Made by a program: the position numbers and the translations under genes. Source: Lentiprolixibacter aurantiacus (GTDB taxonomy: Bacteria > Bacteroidota > Bacteroidia > Flavobacteriales > Flavobacteriaceae). From it: a stretch of 64,000 nt of DNA. Location: positions 248,001 to 312,000 of the forward strand of contig NZ_JAPFQP010000003.1 in the NCBI RefSeq assembly GCF_026241225.1, written 5' to 3'. The notes under the pieces are model-generated. The model saw only the letters and a program-made list of their open reading frames with translations. It had not been told where the DNA came from and ran no database searches. Positions 1 through 8,531 of the stretch are shown here, in pieces (positions within the stretch are counted from its first letter, which is position 1; each line of letters begins with the position of its first letter).

Positions 1-503
1 AAAAAACATTTCTCCTGTTTCTTTTTGTCATGCTGAATGCCTGCGGCGATGGTGAACTTGAAATTGATGTCATAGATTTTGATAGTGCCTCCCTGCAATT
101 TTGTGAAACCCAGGCCACAGTTAACAGCACCATTTTCTTTAAAATAAATGACGATGAAGCCCTGATCCTGGAATTGCAATCCGGATTGCTTCAGAACCAG
201 GCATCAACAGACACCATACGAAGCAGCTTCCCCTCCCAGTCTAGCCTCATTTACAGGCTTTTTACGGAGGGGGTAAACAAAAGCTACTTTTGTGATGATA
301 TTCCTCCGGCCACACCCAGTGTTCGTGAAGAAATTCTTGCCGAGGCAGGAGAGGTTCTTATTACTACCATACAATCAGCCACAGATACAACGCTTTATGA
401 GCACACCATAAAGCTTGGCGGAGTTACACTTGTAAACAGCAGAGGAGAACGGATTACCAACACCCAGATTGAGGACTTTGGCACAATAACTACGCAGGAG
501 TAG
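1..503 (+). CDS. Lipoprotein of unknown function, 5' end cut by window
   Basis: The reading frame is already open at base 3 and encodes a hydrophobic stretch ending in the lipobox LNAC, so the Met at base 30 lies inside the signal peptide and the true start is upstream of the window. After the lipid-anchored Cys come about 145 residues with two further Cys and no motif I recognise. It is a secreted lipoprotein of the cell envelope by its signal. It ends 2 bp from the convergent Smr gene with no terminator between them. Function unknown; the lipoprotein call is firm, anything more would be a guess. Confidence 0.75.
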   Translation, partial: KTFLLFLFVMLNACGDGELEIDVIDFDSASLQFCETQATVNSTIFFKINDDEALILELQSGLLQNQASTDTIRSSFPSQSSLIYRLFTEGVNKSYFCDDIPPATPSVREEILAEAGEVLITTIQSATDTTLYEHTIKLGGVTLVNSRGERITNTQIEDFGTITTQE

Positions 504-505
504 GC

Positions 506-1057
506 TTATTTGGGATTCTGGAATATGTAAACCTCAGTAGCACCCAGGCCATATTTCCTGTAGTCTGCATCATAATGTTTTACGTTGTCATAGCGTCCAA
601 ACAGGTATTTGAGTTCTTCCTCCAAAACACCAGCTCCTTTACCATGGATAAACACAACCTTCTGAATGCGTTTCCTCATGGCAAATTCCAGTTGTCTTTT
701 GGCTGTTTCCAGTTGCAGGTTAAGCATATCGTAATTGCTCATACCTTTGGTTGAGGGGACAAGTTGGTGGATATGAAGGTCCACTTCCATTTTAGGGGCA
801 TTCCGGTCTTTCGCCTTTGGGGTGATCTTTTTCTTATCCTGGATTTCCTCCTTAACGCGCTTGACCATGGCGGCTTCGTGGTTGCTTACCCTAATAACAT
901 CCTTGCCCGGTATTTTAATCAGGGCAGAAGCCGGAAGTACCATAGGGAATCCCGATTCCGTTTCAATTGTAACCTGATCTCCCTCTACAGCAGTTACCCT
1001 ACCTGTTAGCACATCATCCAGGGTTTCTACCCTATCTCCCGGTTCAAAACGCATCAT
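506..1057 (-). CDS. Smr-domain protein (MutS2-like C-terminal domain)
   Basis: A 183-residue protein with a beta-rich N-terminal part (residues about 1-50, KOW/SH3-like, starting FEPGDRV) and a C-terminal Smr domain (about 92-180) with the DLHIHQL and FIHGKGAGVLEEEL motifs. Smr domains bind or nick nucleic acids; here the usual LR after HGKGxG reads LE. There is no MutS ATPase part, so this is a stand-alone Smr protein, not MutS2. The start is one of two adjacent ATG codons (1057 or 1054), preceded by AGGAGG, and overlaps the stop of the upstream small membrane gene, so the two are probably translationally coupled. Role uncertain. Confidence 0.8.
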   Translation of the reverse strand: MMRFEPGDRVETLDDVLTGRVTAVEGDQVTIETESGFPMVLPASALIKIPGKDVIRVSNHEAAMVKRVKEEIQDKKKITPKAKDRNAPKMEVDLHIHQLVPSTKGMSNYDMLNLQLETAKRQLEFAMRKRIQKVVFIHGKGAGVLEEELKYLFGRYDNVKHYDADYRKYGLGATEVYIFQNPK

Positions 1058-1233
1058 TCCTCCTTTTTATCCTCACCCTTTGACCAACTTGTAGAGGTTT
1101 TGTAAATCCCGAACATAAGCAGCACAATGCCCAGTATCATGGCATATTCATTCCGCATGAACTTACCTCCAAAACCAATGAGGATACCGCCCAGGATTAT
1201 AAGCAGCAAATAAAAGGGTGGTTTTATTTTCAT
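1054..1233 (-). CDS. Small two-helix membrane protein
   Basis: Encodes 59 residues when read from the Met at 1233 (MKIKPPFYLLL), which starts directly with a hydrophobic helix; the frame stays open to 1275 but that extension is Tyr-rich and unlikely. Two transmembrane helices are separated by a short loop, and the tail is charged (GEDKKEE). Its stop overlaps the start of the Smr gene. A divergent gene begins 45 bp away, so both promoters must share that short gap. No family recognised. Confidence 0.6.
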   Translation of the reverse strand: MKIKPPFYLLLIILGGILIGFGGKFMRNEYAMILGIVLLMFGIYKTSTSWSKGEDKKEE

Positions 1234-1277
1234 TCCATAAAAATAATAGTATTTTTCGGTAACCAACACACCCAACC

Positions 1278-1574
1278 ATGCCGCTTTTCAGTCTGGTACT
1301 TGAGGACTATATGCTGCCCTGCCTGAGCAAACAGCTTCTGGGCATGCCATGCCCCGGGTGTGGGATTCAGCGATCAGTATCCCTGATCTTTCAAGGTGAA
1401 TTCTACGCTGCCTTCCTTATGTATCCGGCTATTTACCCCATTATGGCTTTATTTGGCTTTCTTTTTATAGATGTTTTTTTCAAGATAAAACACGCCAACA
1501 AAATTAGTATCGCCCTAATGATTACCTCCGTGGCATTTATCCTGGGTAACTTCTTAATTCAACTAATTAACTGA
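1278..1574 (+). CDS. DUF2752 membrane protein
   Basis: 98 residues with the DUF2752 signature CPGCGIQRS near residue 25, followed by the usual Gly/Phe/Ala stretch and three hydrophobic helices. The family is a small inner-membrane protein of unknown function, common in Bacteroidota, and the paired Cys suggest metal or redox chemistry (inference). It is followed after 7 bp by two CCC-motif genes on the same strand, so the three look like one transcript ending at the 2244 hairpin. Confidence 0.8.
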   Translation: MPLFSLVLEDYMLPCLSKQLLGMPCPGCGIQRSVSLIFQGEFYAAFLMYPAIYPIMALFGFLFIDVFFKIKHANKISIALMITSVAFILGNFLIQLIN

Positions 1575-1581
1575 CCAAAAA

Positions 1582-1914
1582 ATGGAACAACAAAAACTTC
1601 CTAATGTAATCATTGTTATTGTACTCGCAATCATTTCCTATCTGTGCTGTTGCATCTATGGTGTACCTGCAATCATCCTGTCTGGAATAGGCCTTATCCT
1701 GGTCCGGTCCGATGAACGCAAATATCGCGAAAACCCTGAAGGCTATTCGAATTACAGTCAGCTTAAGACCGCAAAGATCATGGCGATAATAGGACTTGTA
1801 ATAGGCGTATTGTACCTGATATGGACCATATATCAAATCCAGTCCATGGGTGGCTGGGATGCAATGATGGAACAGTCGCGTGAGATTATGGAACAATGGG
1901 GCATTGAAGAATAG
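1582..1914 (+). CDS. CCC-motif membrane protein
   Basis: 110 residues. The N-terminus MEQQKLPN is followed by a helix carrying three consecutive Cys (residues 22-24), a basic loop with conserved-looking YRENPEGY, and a second helix near residues 72-92. This two-helix architecture with cytosolic loop matches the bacterial CCC-motif proteins often grouped near the CD225/dispanin fold. A paralogue follows 17 bp downstream. Function is not known; the Cys cluster next to a membrane helix could be palmitoylated or bind metal, which is inference only. Confidence 0.7.
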   Translation: MEQQKLPNVIIVIVLAIISYLCCCIYGVPAIILSGIGLILVRSDERKYRENPEGYSNYSQLKTAKIMAIIGLVIGVLYLIWTIYQIQSMGGWDAMMEQSREIMEQWGIEE

Positions 1915-1931
1915 TATCTAAATTAATTACG

Positions 1932-2240
1932 ATGGAGCAACAATCATTACCCGGTGCAAGCACCGCCCTTACCATGGGAATCATTTCTATTGTGGGCGCC
2001 CTGGTATGCTGCGGGCCATTTGCGGCTATTTTCAGCATTATAGGGTTGAGCAACGTTAACAAAGCAGAACGTCTGTATAAAGCCAACCCGGGGGCGTATA
2101 CCGGCTACGAAAGCGTAAAAACTGGTAAAATCCTGTCTTACATTGGCCTGGGACTTTCCCTGGTCACGCTTATATTCTTCATACTCTATTTCGGGGCCAT
2201 AATTGCCCTTATAGGTTTGGAAGGAAACTGGAACTTTTAA
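1932..2240 (+). CDS. CCC-motif-like membrane protein, paralogue of the preceding gene
   Basis: 102 residues sharing with its upstream neighbour the MEQQxLP start, a first helix with paired Cys (VCCGPF), the loop pattern YKANPGAYTGYESVKTGKIL, and a second long helix. The shared loop and order indicate a tandem duplication that has since diverged: the third Cys became Gly. The gene ends directly before a strong hairpin shared with convergent recQ. Unknown function. Confidence 0.7.
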   Translation: MEQQSLPGASTALTMGIISIVGALVCCGPFAAIFSIIGLSNVNKAERLYKANPGAYTGYESVKTGKILSYIGLGLSLVTLIFFILYFGAIIALIGLEGNWNF

Positions 2241-2243
2241 AGA

Positions 2244-2275
2244 AAAACCCCCGAAATCGGGGGTTTTATTTTTCT
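2244..2275. terminator. Bidirectional terminator between CCC-motif genes and recQ
   Basis: A perfect stem AAAACCCCCGA / TCGGGGGTTTT with a tiny loop is flanked by A and T runs on both sides, so it can stop transcription from the rightward small-protein operon and from leftward recQ, which ends at 2290. Confidence 0.85.
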
Positions 2276-2289
2276 TTTTGTGAGTGCTA

Positions 2290-4488
2290 CTAGTGAGCTA
2301 CCTCGCTCATAAATTTGAGCCGGTACAGGCGCAGTTCCTCATCTTCATATTCACCTTCAAACTCCTCCAGTGCCGCTTCTATATCGTCAGTTTCGGCATC
2401 CAGAAAATATTCATGGATCTCTTCCTGCTGGTCTTCATCCAGGATCTCATCAATCCAATATTGTAAATTGAGCCTTGTTCCGCTGTATACAATCTGCTCC
2501 ATCTCCTTAACCAGTTCACCAAGCTCCAGCCCCTTGGCCGAGGCAATATCGTCCAGTGGGAGTTTGCGATCCACGTTCTGGATGATGTAAAGCTTTAAGC
2601 CTGAATTTGCACCCGTACTTTTTACCACTAGGTCATCCGGACGGGTAACATCATGCTCCTTCACATAGCGGTCTATCAGATCAATGAAAGGCTGACCGTA
2701 TTTCCTGGCCTTGCCTTCACTTACGCCATGTATATTGACCAGCTCCGACATAGAAACCGGATATTTTAAGGCCATATCCTCAAGGGAAGGTTCCTGGAAA
2801 ACCACAAAGGGCGGAACATCCTGTTTGTGGGCCTCCTCCTTTCGGAGTTGTTTAAGCAGCTTAAGGAGTCGTTCATCCGCTACTCCCCCACTTCGCGCGG
2901 ACTTGACTATGGTATTGTCATTCTCATCATCATAAACATGATCGAGCGTCATGGAAAAGGAGGTCGGTTCCTCCAGAAATTTCCTGCCTGATTCCGTTAG
3001 ATGCAGTATACCGTATTGTTCGATCTCTTTTCTGAGCAAACCTGCCACCAGAACCTGCCGTATCAGGGCCATCCAAAAAGACTTGTCTTTATCCTTGCCA
3101 ATCCCGAAAAAGGGTTTTTCATTGGTTTTATGGGAGGAGATAAGGGCGTTGGTGCCCCCGGTCAGGGAGAGCACGATCTCCTTGGCTTTGAACTTCTCGC
3201 TGGTTCCCTGAACCACCTGCAGGAGTTTGAGGAGTTCATCCCTGGCTTCCAGTTTTTCTTTGGGATTACGGGAATTGTCGTCCATGTCTGCCCCCTCGCC
3301 ATTAACTTCATCAAATTCTTCGCCGAAATAATGTAGAATGAACTTCCTCCTGGATATAGAGGTCTCCGCATAAGCTACGATTTCCTGCAATAGCGCATTT
3401 CCAATTTCCTGTTCGGCAACTGGTTTGCCGGACATGAATTTTTCCAGTTTTTCAATATCCTTATAGGCGTAAAAGGCCAGGCAATGTCCTTCTCCACCAT
3501 CGCGACCTGCACGACCGGTCTCCTGATAATAGCTTTCGATGCTTTTTGGGATGTCATGATGAATCACAAAACGAACATCGGGCTTGTCTATTCCCATACC
3601 AAAAGCTATGGTAGCCACAACCACATCTACCTCTTCCATAAGGAACATATCCTGATAGCGGGAACGTGTTTTGGCATCAAAACCTGCGTGATAAGGAACA
3701 GCGCTAATACCGTTTACCTGCAGCACCTGGGCCAGTTCCTCGACACGTTTGCGGCTCAGGCAGTAAACAATGCCGGACTTACCTGCATTCTTCTTGATAA
3801 ATCGTATAATGTCTGCATCCACATTTTTGGTCTTGGGACGCACCTCATAAAATAAATTGGGTCGGTTAAAGGAAGACTTGTAGACCTTGGCATCCCCGAT
3901 ACCTAAATTTTTGATGATATCTTCCTGCACCTTGGGGGTTGCAGTGGCGGTAAGGCCAACAATTGGAATATTGTCTCCGAGGCGATTGATGATATTTCTC
4001 AGGTTGCGGTATTCCGGCCGGAAATCGTGCCCCCATTCCGATATACAATGCGCTTCATCAACAGCCACAAAAGAAAGGGGTACCGATTTGAGGAAATCCA
4101 CATAATCTGCCTTGGTAAGGGATTCCGGGGCCACATACAACAATTTGGTAAGCCCGTTGCGGATATCTTCCTTGACCAGTTTCACATCAGACTTGGTAAG
4201 CGAGGAATTGAGTACATGCGCTACTCCCTTGTGTGCGGAAACCCCACGAATGGAATCTACCTGGTTCTTCATCAAGGCAATGAGGGGGGAAACCACAATA
4301 GCTGTACCTTCCAGGATGAGGGCAGGCAACTGGTAGCAAAGTGACTTACCTCCGCCAGTGGGCATGATCACGAAGGTGTTTTCTCCATTGACCACACTGG
4401 TAATGACTTCTTCCTGTAATCCTTTAAAACTGGAAAAACCGAAATACTTCTTTAAAGAAGCACGCAAATCCAACTCTTTCAAATGCAT
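2290..4488 (-). CDS. recQ: ATP-dependent DNA helicase RecQ
   Basis: 732 residues. Superfamily 2 helicase motifs are in order: MPTGGGKSLCYQ (Walker A, about residue 42), VDEAHCISEWGHDFRPEY, GLTATATP, and QETGRAGRDG (motif VI). A winged-helix (RQC) region follows, then an HRDC domain near residues 550-620. RecQ unwinds DNA 3' to 5' in repair and replication restart. The part that normally carries the four zinc-binding Cys reads SISRRKF then FDEVNGEGADMDDNSRNP, with no Cys, so the structural zinc appears absent. Acidic C-terminus. Divergent from kpsF across a 229-bp spacer. Confidence 0.95.
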   Translation of the reverse strand: MHLKELDLRASLKKYFGFSSFKGLQEEVITSVVNGENTFVIMPTGGGKSLCYQLPALILEGTAIVVSPLIALMKNQVDSIRGVSAHKGVAHVLNSSLTKSDVKLVKEDIRNGLTKLLYVAPESLTKADYVDFLKSVPLSFVAVDEAHCISEWGHDFRPEYRNLRNIINRLGDNIPIVGLTATATPKVQEDIIKNLGIGDAKVYKSSFNRPNLFYEVRPKTKNVDADIIRFIKKNAGKSGIVYCLSRKRVEELAQVLQVNGISAVPYHAGFDAKTRSRYQDMFLMEEVDVVVATIAFGMGIDKPDVRFVIHHDIPKSIESYYQETGRAGRDGGEGHCLAFYAYKDIEKLEKFMSGKPVAEQEIGNALLQEIVAYAETSISRRKFILHYFGEEFDEVNGEGADMDDNSRNPKEKLEARDELLKLLQVVQGTSEKFKAKEIVLSLTGGTNALISSHKTNEKPFFGIGKDKDKSFWMALIRQVLVAGLLRKEIEQYGILHLTESGRKFLEEPTSFSMTLDHVYDDENDNTIVKSARSGGVADERLLKLLKQLRKEEAHKQDVPPFVVFQEPSLEDMALKYPVSMSELVNIHGVSEGKARKYGQPFIDLIDRYVKEHDVTRPDDLVVKSTGANSGLKLYIIQNVDRKLPLDDIASAKGLELGELVKEMEQIVYSGTRLNLQYWIDEILDEDQQEEIHEYFLDAETDDIEAALEEFEGEYEDEELRLYRLKFMSEVAH

Positions 4489-4624
4489 TCCTTTATCAAT
4501 TGCTTCCAGTTGCGGGGTGCAACTTCCTTATTCTGTTCTCTAAAGATTCCTCTTAATTAATCGGCAGGTAGATAGAATTGTTGTCGGTGCTGTTAATTTA
4601 ATCAGCGATTCCGTAAAGTTTATT

Positions 4625-4632
4625 TAATTTTG
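4625..4632 (+). promoter_or_regulatory. Possible -7 box for kpsF
   Basis: TAATTTTG fits the Bacteroidota -7 consensus TAnnTTTG, but no clear TTTG lies at the expected distance upstream. It sits 86 bp before the kpsF start in the recQ/kpsF spacer. Confidence 0.35.
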
Positions 4633-4717
4633 TTTTTTAAAGATAACACATTCTTTTAGAAACTGTTTATTTATTTAAACAAATTCTTAAAACAAAATCA
4701 GCTAATTCCAAGCGCAA

Positions 4718-5683
4718 TTGAAGGACAGCAAAGCCATAGTTTCCCTGGCGAAAAATACCCTCGCAACGCAAGGCGATGCCATTCACAACCTATCCCAGTA
4801 CATCGATGATGACTTTGTCAATGCTGTGAACTGCATCCGCAATTCAAGAGGACGGGTAGTGATATCGGGAATAGGGAAGAGTGCCATAATAGCATCCAAA
4901 ATAGTGGCCACCCTGAATTCTACGGGAACTCCGGCTATTTTCATGCATGCGGCAGACGCCATACATGGTGATTTGGGTACCATACAGAAAGATGACGTGG
5001 TGATTTGTATTTCGAAAAGTGGTAATACACCTGAAATAAAAATGCTGGTACCATTAATCAAGAACGGCAAGAACCGTATGATCGGGATGACCGGCAATAT
5101 GGATTCTTTTCTGGCCAAAAAAGCCGATTATGTGATCAACACCTATGTGGAAAAGGAAGCCTGCCCTAACAACCTGGCACCCACAACAAGCACTACCGCA
5201 CAACTAGTTATGGGTGATGCCCTGGCCATATGCCTGTTGGAACTGCGAGGCTTTAGCAGCAAGGATTTTGCAAAGTACCATCCGGGAGGAACACTGGGTA
5301 AACGACTATACCTCAGGGTGGCAGATATAGCACAAAACAACATGAAACCCATGGTTAACCAGGATACTGATGTAAAAAGGGTAATCGTGGAAATTTCGGA
5401 AAAGATGCTGGGTGTTACCGCCGTGATGAAGGATGATCACATAGTGGGCGTGGTTACCGATGGCGACATCCGCAGGATGCTGAACAAATATGACAATATC
5501 AACGGCCTCACCGCCAAAGATATTATGACCTCCAACCCCAAAGTCATACAATCCGACGTACTCGCTGTTAAAGCCCTTAAAATAATGCAGGACAATGAGA
5601 TCTCTCAGCTCCTCGTTATGGAAGGGGAAAGCTACCTGGGGGTCGTACATCTACACAACCTCGTAAACGAAGGTATTATCTGA
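4718..5683 (+). CDS. kpsF: Arabinose-5-phosphate isomerase, KpsF/GutQ family
   Basis: 321 residues: an N-terminal SIS sugar-isomerase domain (VISGIGKSAII, CISKSGNTPEIK, HPGGTLGK) and a C-terminal pair of CBS domains from about residue 200. The enzyme makes D-arabinose 5-phosphate from ribulose 5-phosphate, the first step to the Kdo of LPS. The start codon is TTG: an in-frame TAA lies at 4703 and no ATG occurs between it and the conserved domain, and the length from TTG matches the family. The stop overlaps the tatC start by one base (TGATG), so translation is coupled. Confidence 0.92.
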   Translation: MKDSKAIVSLAKNTLATQGDAIHNLSQYIDDDFVNAVNCIRNSRGRVVISGIGKSAIIASKIVATLNSTGTPAIFMHAADAIHGDLGTIQKDDVVICISKSGNTPEIKMLVPLIKNGKNRMIGMTGNMDSFLAKKADYVINTYVEKEACPNNLAPTTSTTAQLVMGDALAICLLELRGFSSKDFAKYHPGGTLGKRLYLRVADIAQNNMKPMVNQDTDVKRVIVEISEKMLGVTAVMKDDHIVGVVTDGDIRRMLNKYDNINGLTAKDIMTSNPKVIQSDVLAVKALKIMQDNEISQLLVMEGESYLGVVHLHNLVNEGII

Positions 5684-6525
5684 TGGCAAAGACAGCAACT
5701 AACCCTAACGAAATGTCCTTCCTGGACCATTTGGAGGAATTGCGATGGCACCTCATCCGCTCCACTTTGGCCATACTTATAATTGGTTGTGTGGCCTTCC
5801 TGATGAAGGATTTTATATTCGACACAATCATCTTTGGCCCAAAGAAGCCAGATTTCCCAACCTATGGGGTATTCTGCAAGCTTTCCAAGATGCTTGGTTT
5901 CAGTGAGGCCTTCTGTGGCAATGAACCCCTTTTCCGGGTACAAAGTCGTGTAATGGCCGGGCAGTTCTCGGCACACATATGGACCTCAATCTGGGCTGGT
6001 TTTATCGTTGGGTTTCCGTATGTGCTCTATGAATTGTGGAAGTTCATTAGTCCGGGACTCTATGAAAAGGAAAGGAAGTACTCCAAGGGCTTCATCCTGA
6101 TTGCCTCCCTCCTGTTCTTTATGGGCGTTCTGTTTGGTTATTATATTGTAGCCCCACTGTCTATCAATTTTCTGGGAAGCTACACCGTTAGCGACGAGGT
6201 ATTTAACGATATCGACCTTAGTTCATATATTTCCACGGTAAGGGCCTCTGTGATTGCCTGCGGAATTGTATTTGAACTGCCCATAGTTATCTATTTTCTT
6301 ACCAAAGTAGGTCTGGTAACACCAGAGATTCTCAGGAAATACAGAAAAATTGCACTGGTACTGGTTCTTATTCTTTCGGCGATAATTACCCCGCCGGATG
6401 TAGCCAGCCAGATCATAGTTGCTGTTCCGGTCCTGATCCTGTACCAGGTAAGTATTTATATTTCCAAAGTGGTAATCAAAAGAGAAGAAAAACAACGCAG
6501 GAAAGATGTCAAACCAAGTTCATGA
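5683..6525 (+). CDS. tatC: Twin-arginine translocase subunit TatC
   Basis: 280 residues with the TatC N-terminal signature SFLDHLEELRWHL and six predicted membrane helices. TatC is the signal-peptide receptor of the Tat system, exporting folded proteins across the inner membrane. Between helices 1 and 2 there is a periplasmic loop of about 80 residues (roughly 37-115) with several Cys, longer than in E. coli and typical of Bacteroidota TatC. No tatA/tatB lies nearby. Translationally coupled to kpsF upstream and overlaps the next gene by 20 bp. Confidence 0.95.
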   Translation: MAKTATNPNEMSFLDHLEELRWHLIRSTLAILIIGCVAFLMKDFIFDTIIFGPKKPDFPTYGVFCKLSKMLGFSEAFCGNEPLFRVQSRVMAGQFSAHIWTSIWAGFIVGFPYVLYELWKFISPGLYEKERKYSKGFILIASLLFFMGVLFGYYIVAPLSINFLGSYTVSDEVFNDIDLSSYISTVRASVIACGIVFELPIVIYFLTKVGLVTPEILRKYRKIALVLVLILSAIITPPDVASQIIVAVPVLILYQVSIYISKVVIKREEKQRRKDVKPSS

Positions 6526-6856
6526 TTTTAATGAGTACCGTACCCGGATGAATGAAAAAATCCTGGCCGCGGACAACAAGATCATAAAACGCATTTTCAA
6601 TCTGGACACCAATGCCTATGCCGAGGGTGCCCTGGATGTCAAAACCAAGGAGCTACTCGGATTAGTGGCATCAGCGGTTTTAAGGTGCGACGATTGCGTG
6701 AGGTACCATCTGGAAAAAGCTTATGAGAATGGTGTAAGCAGGGAAGAAATGATGGAAACCATGGGAATCGCCACTCTGGTTGGCGGGACCATAGTTGTAC
6801 CTCACCTCAGGAGGGCTTATGAATTCTGGGAGGAGCTGGAGAAGCTCAACCATTAA
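6506..6856 (+). CDS. Carboxymuconolactone decarboxylase / AhpD-like protein
   Basis: 116 residues, all helical, with the AhpD-family CxxCxxxH motif as CDDCVRYH (about residue 60-67) and an acidic residue shortly after. Proteins with this motif are cytosolic peroxidase-type or disulfide-reducing enzymes; the true substrate is unknown. It starts inside the end of tatC and is followed 59 bp later by lptB, so it belongs to the kpsF-tatC-lptB transcript. Confidence 0.85.
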   Translation: MSNQVHDFNEYRTRMNEKILAADNKIIKRIFNLDTNAYAEGALDVKTKELLGLVASAVLRCDDCVRYHLEKAYENGVSREEMMETMGIATLVGGTIVVPHLRRAYEFWEELEKLNH

Positions 6857-6915
6857 TATTGCGTTAATTCGCAGTCTTGTTCTGGATTATATGATTAGCT
6901 TTACCTGCTGAAAAC

Positions 6916-7656
6916 ATGAAGCTAAGAGCTGAAAATATCATGAAGGCCTACCGGGGCCGCCGGGTTGTAAAAGGCATTTCCCTTGAGGTAAACCAGGGGG
7001 AAATTGTCGGATTATTAGGTCCCAATGGTGCCGGTAAAACGACCTGTTTTTACATGATTGTAGGACTGATCAAACCCAATGGAGGTAAGATCTTTTTGGA
7101 CGATACCGAGATCACTAAATTTCCCATGTACAAAAGGGCTCAGAATGGAATTGGCTACCTCGCTCAGGAAGCCTCCGTTTTCCGGAAACTGAGTATTGAA
7201 AAAAATATTTTAAGTGTACTTCAGCTGACTAACCTCAGCAAGAAGGAGCAGCATATGAAAATGGAGTCGCTCATAGAAGAATTTGGTTTGAGCCATATCC
7301 GCAAAAATCGGGGAGACCTGCTATCAGGAGGAGAAAGGAGAAGGACAGAAATTGCCAGGGCACTGGCAACAGACCCTAAATTTATCCTGCTGGACGAACC
7401 CTTCGCAGGTGTTGATCCTGTTGCAGTGGAAGATATTCAACGAATCGTTGCCCAGCTAAAAAACAAGAATATCGGGATTCTGATCACCGACCACAACGTA
7501 CAGGAAACACTTGCCATTACAGAGCGTTCTTACCTGATGTTCGAAGGCGGAATCCTTAAATCAGGGATTCCGGAAGACCTGGCCGAAGATGAGATGGTCC
7601 GCAAGGTGTACCTCGGACAGAACTTTGAACTCCGCAAAAAGAAGCTGAACTTCTAG
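6916..7656 (+). CDS. lptB: LPS export ABC transporter ATP-binding protein LptB
   Basis: 246 residues with Walker A GPNGAGKT (35-42), a Q-loop, signature [17 protein letters not shown], and Walker [14 protein letters not shown]; the FAGVDP variant and SGGERRR are diagnostic of LptB. It powers LPS extraction from the inner membrane with LptF and LptG (an LptF/G-type permease lies at 46.7 kb). The final four bases overlap the stop of convergent pssA, with no terminator between. Confidence 0.95.
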   Translation: MKLRAENIMKAYRGRRVVKGISLEVNQGEIVGLLGPNGAGKTTCFYMIVGLIKPNGGKIFLDDTEITKFPMYKRAQNGIGYLAQEASVFRKLSIEKNILSVLQLTNLSKKEQHMKMESLIEEFGLSHIRKNRGDLLSGGERRRTEIARALATDPKFILLDEPFAGVDPVAVEDIQRIVAQLKNKNIGILITDHNVQETLAITERSYLMFEGGILKSGIPEDLAEDEMVRKVYLGQNFELRKKKLNF

Positions 7657-8420
7657 TCGGCTGTCCCCTGATCTACCTTCACACCCGGCTTATATATCAG
7701 CGAACTGAGGATGTAAAGAACCACTATGGCAGCAACTGCCAGGAATTTCATTGTCATCAGGAATACCAGGCTAACCACAATGAAAGTATAGCGTAGTGCA
7801 TTGTCCTTAAAGGACCAGGTTTTAAACTTCAGTGCAAACAGTGGTATCCGTGCATTGAGCAGGAAGGAACTCAACAAGGTTACTGCCAGGAGAAACCAGG
7901 GGTTCAATATGAGTTCATTCAGGGCATCGTTCCCCTGATACAATAAAATCAGCGGGAAGGAGATAATTAAGAGGGCATTGGCCGGTGTCGGGAGGCCAAT
8001 AAACGAAGTGACCTGATCTTCATCTATATTAAACCGTGCAAGGCGATAAGCCGAGGCCAGGGTAATCAAAAATCCTGCGAAAGGCAATATACTATCCCAT
8101 CCCAGTGGACCTTCCCTGAGGGCTGGGTTAAAGTCGTTGATGTTCCAACCTCCCGTTTGCGACATTCCCAGCAGCTGAAACATTATAATGCCGGGCACCA
8201 GTCCGCAGGTAATCATATCTGCCAGGGAATCTAGCTGTATACCCAGTTCGCTCTGTGCATTTAAAGCACGAGCCGCAAGACCGTCAAAGAAGTCGAAGAA
8301 AATACCAATTATTACAAAGATCGCTGCCAGATGCAATTCATTGAGCACCGCAAAAACCACAGCAATACATCCGCTGAGTACATTAAAAAGGGTGAGCAAC
8401 TGGGGAAGATGTCTTGTCAT
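7653..8420 (-). CDS. pssA: CDP-diacylglycerol-serine O-phosphatidyltransferase
   Basis: 255 residues from the Met at 8420 ([11 protein letters not shown]), which matches the usual N-terminus; the frame is open 13 codons further. The CDP-alcohol phosphotransferase motif DG-x2-AR-x8-G-x3-D-x3-D is intact at about residues 46-68 (DGLAAR...GIQLDSLAD). About eight membrane helices. The enzyme makes phosphatidylserine, the precursor of phosphatidylethanolamine, at the inner membrane. No psd gene adjoins. The DUF4105 gene is divergent, 111 bp away. Confidence 0.93.
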   Translation of the reverse strand: MTRHLPQLLTLFNVLSGCIAVVFAVLNELHLAAIFVIIGIFFDFFDGLAARALNAQSELGIQLDSLADMITCGLVPGIIMFQLLGMSQTGGWNINDFNPALREGPLGWDSILPFAGFLITLASAYRLARFNIDEDQVTSFIGLPTPANALLIISFPLILLYQGNDALNELILNPWFLLAVTLLSSFLLNARIPLFALKFKTWSFKDNALRYTFIVVSLVFLMTMKFLAVAAIVVLYILSSLIYKPGVKVDQGTAD

Positions 8421-8531
8421 AGTGGCTGTTTGGGTAAAAATAATATAATTCTTAAACACATTGCGGGGTACAGCATTTTATTCAGATATTTGTTCTAATA
8501 GGCCCACTGCCTGCCGCAACATCACCACAAC

